A stretch of 64,000 nucleotides of DNA, taken from positions 62,001-126,000 of the forward strand of contig JWIT01000010.1 of NCBI GenBank assembly GCA_000949895.1, given 5' to 3'. Shown here piece after piece: positions 63,555-64,000 of the stretch. Each line of letters opens with the position of its first letter. The stretch's first letter is position 1. The DNA comes from Agrobacterium arsenijevicii. GTDB lineage: Bacteria > Pseudomonadota > Alphaproteobacteria > Rhizobiales > Rhizobiaceae. The notes beneath the pieces were generated by a model, which was not told the DNA's origin, did no database searches, and saw only the letters and a list, made by a program, of their open reading frames with translations. Position numbers and translations under genes: made by a program.

Positions 63555-64000
63555 TCAGCCCTGTTCCCGGTTGTTGAGTTTTTCGAGGTAAAGCAGGATG
63601 CCGCTATGATCGATATCGGCTCCGCCATCGCTGACGAAATCATCGAATTCCCGCGTCACCTGCTGGGTCAACGGCAACGTCAGGGACAAATCCTTCGCCG
63701 TTGCCAGCACGCCATTCAGATCCTTGAGCTGGAACTTGGAGGGACCGCCCGGCACGAAATTGCGCTTCACCATGCGTTCGCCATGCAGTTCCAGAATCCG
63801 GCTTTCGGCAAAACCGCCGCGTATGGCGTTGCGGAACCCTTCGCGGGATGCACCGCCCGCTTCCACCAGCATCATCGCCTCGGCAACCGCGCCGATGGTG
63901 ATGGCGACGATCTGCTGGTTGGCGAGCTTGCAGAGCTGGCCGGCACCCGAGGGACCGACATAGGTAAGCCTGCCCATCGGCGCGAAGACATCCGCAAGAT
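63555..64000 (-). CDS. 3-hydroxyisobutyrate dehydrogenase-family oxidoreductase (partial, C-terminal part)
   Basis: The frame continues past the right edge; about 148 residues are visible. GPSGAGQLCKLANQQIVAITIGAVAEAM carries the catalytic lysine and the start of the helical C-terminal domain of beta-hydroxyacid dehydrogenases (GarR, GlxR, MmsB group), and KDLNGVLATAKDLSLTLPLTQQV follows. The NAD(P)-binding half lies outside. Its stop is nine bases before the dehydratase start, so the two form an operon that probably serves one sugar-acid pathway. Confidence 0.88.
   Translation of the reverse strand, partial: LADVFAPMGRLTYVGPSGAGQLCKLANQQIVAITIGAVAEAMMLVEAGGASREGFRNAIRGGFAESRILELHGERMVKRNFVPGGPSKFQLKDLNGVLATAKDLSLTLPLTQQVTREFDDFVSDGGADIDHSGILLYLEKLNNREQG

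Noticed and set aside
1..64000. CRISPR arrays, tRNA/rRNA genes, insertion sequences, prophage or integrase
   Set aside because: I looked for regularly spaced repeats, tRNA-like cloverleaf ends and transposase motifs (DDE, integrase boxes) and saw none; the repeats found are palindromic intergenic elements.

Overview
The window looks like a stretch of chromosome from an Agrobacterium/Rhizobium-group alphaproteobacterium, most likely Agrobacterium. The reasons are an 8.5-kb cyclic beta-1,2-glucan synthase gene (chvB/ndvB) facing its exporter chvA/ndvA, a SAM-II riboswitch in front of metA, rhizobial-type palindromic intergenic repeats, GC-rich coding sequence, and the order dapF-mtaB-ftsY and ffh-chorismate mutase-rpsP-rimM-trmD-rplS. 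No rRNA, tRNA, insertion sequence, prophage or CRISPR array was seen. The assignment rests on remembered family features; no search was run.

Layout. 1-2.9 kb: tail of a DUF1003 gene, a ~190-bp palindromic repeat, then cytochrome c maturation genes ccmB-ccmC-ccmD-ccmG, with no ccmA before them in the window. 2.9-10.3 kb (minus strand): a membrane GGDEF protein, a UPF0314 membrane protein, yciB, ftsY, mtaB, dapF and a metallo-beta-lactamase-fold hydrolase; several neighbours overlap by 4 bases. 10.6-16.0 kb (plus): signal recognition particle and ribosome genes, interrupted by a TauE/SafE permease on the opposite strand. 16.0-20.5 kb: a compact type I secretion locus (ABC exporter, membrane fusion protein, small RTX substrate) set in AT-rich flanks. 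The exporter reading frame appears broken at a run of eight T directly after its best start codon.

20.5-30.2 kb: an MFS transporter, leuC, a DinB/TetR divergent pair, an M48 lipoprotein protease, and thiBPQ behind a TPP riboswitch. 30.2-41.6 kb: a VOC protein, an ABC-F ATPase, thiamine pyrophosphokinase, metA behind a SAM-II aptamer plus a terminator hairpin, an aldose epimerase, mtgA, a farnesyl-diphosphate synthase type gene, an OmpA-type lipoprotein, ispG, and an MFS/DeoR pair. 41.6-57.4 kb: pyruvate carboxylase (TTG start), a LuxR-type regulator with an apparently complete ligand pocket but no synthase nearby, chvA (TTG start) and chvB in convergent orientation. 57.4-64 kb: an M20 amidohydrolase, a 47-residue membrane peptide gene, an FAD oxidoreductase, a threonine/serine dehydratase, and a sugar-acid dehydratase operon running off the window.

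How the parts work together: chvA and chvB make and export periplasmic cyclic glucan, needed in this group for osmotic adaptation and plant attachment. thiBPQ imports thiamine and thiN converts it to TPP, the ligand that shuts the importer. ftsY and ffh, in neighbouring clusters, form the membrane targeting system. The most unusual signals are the T-tract frame break in the exporter, the paired 11-bp dyads between the luxR-type gene and chvA, the attenuator-like metA leader, and the missing ccmA next to a repeat.
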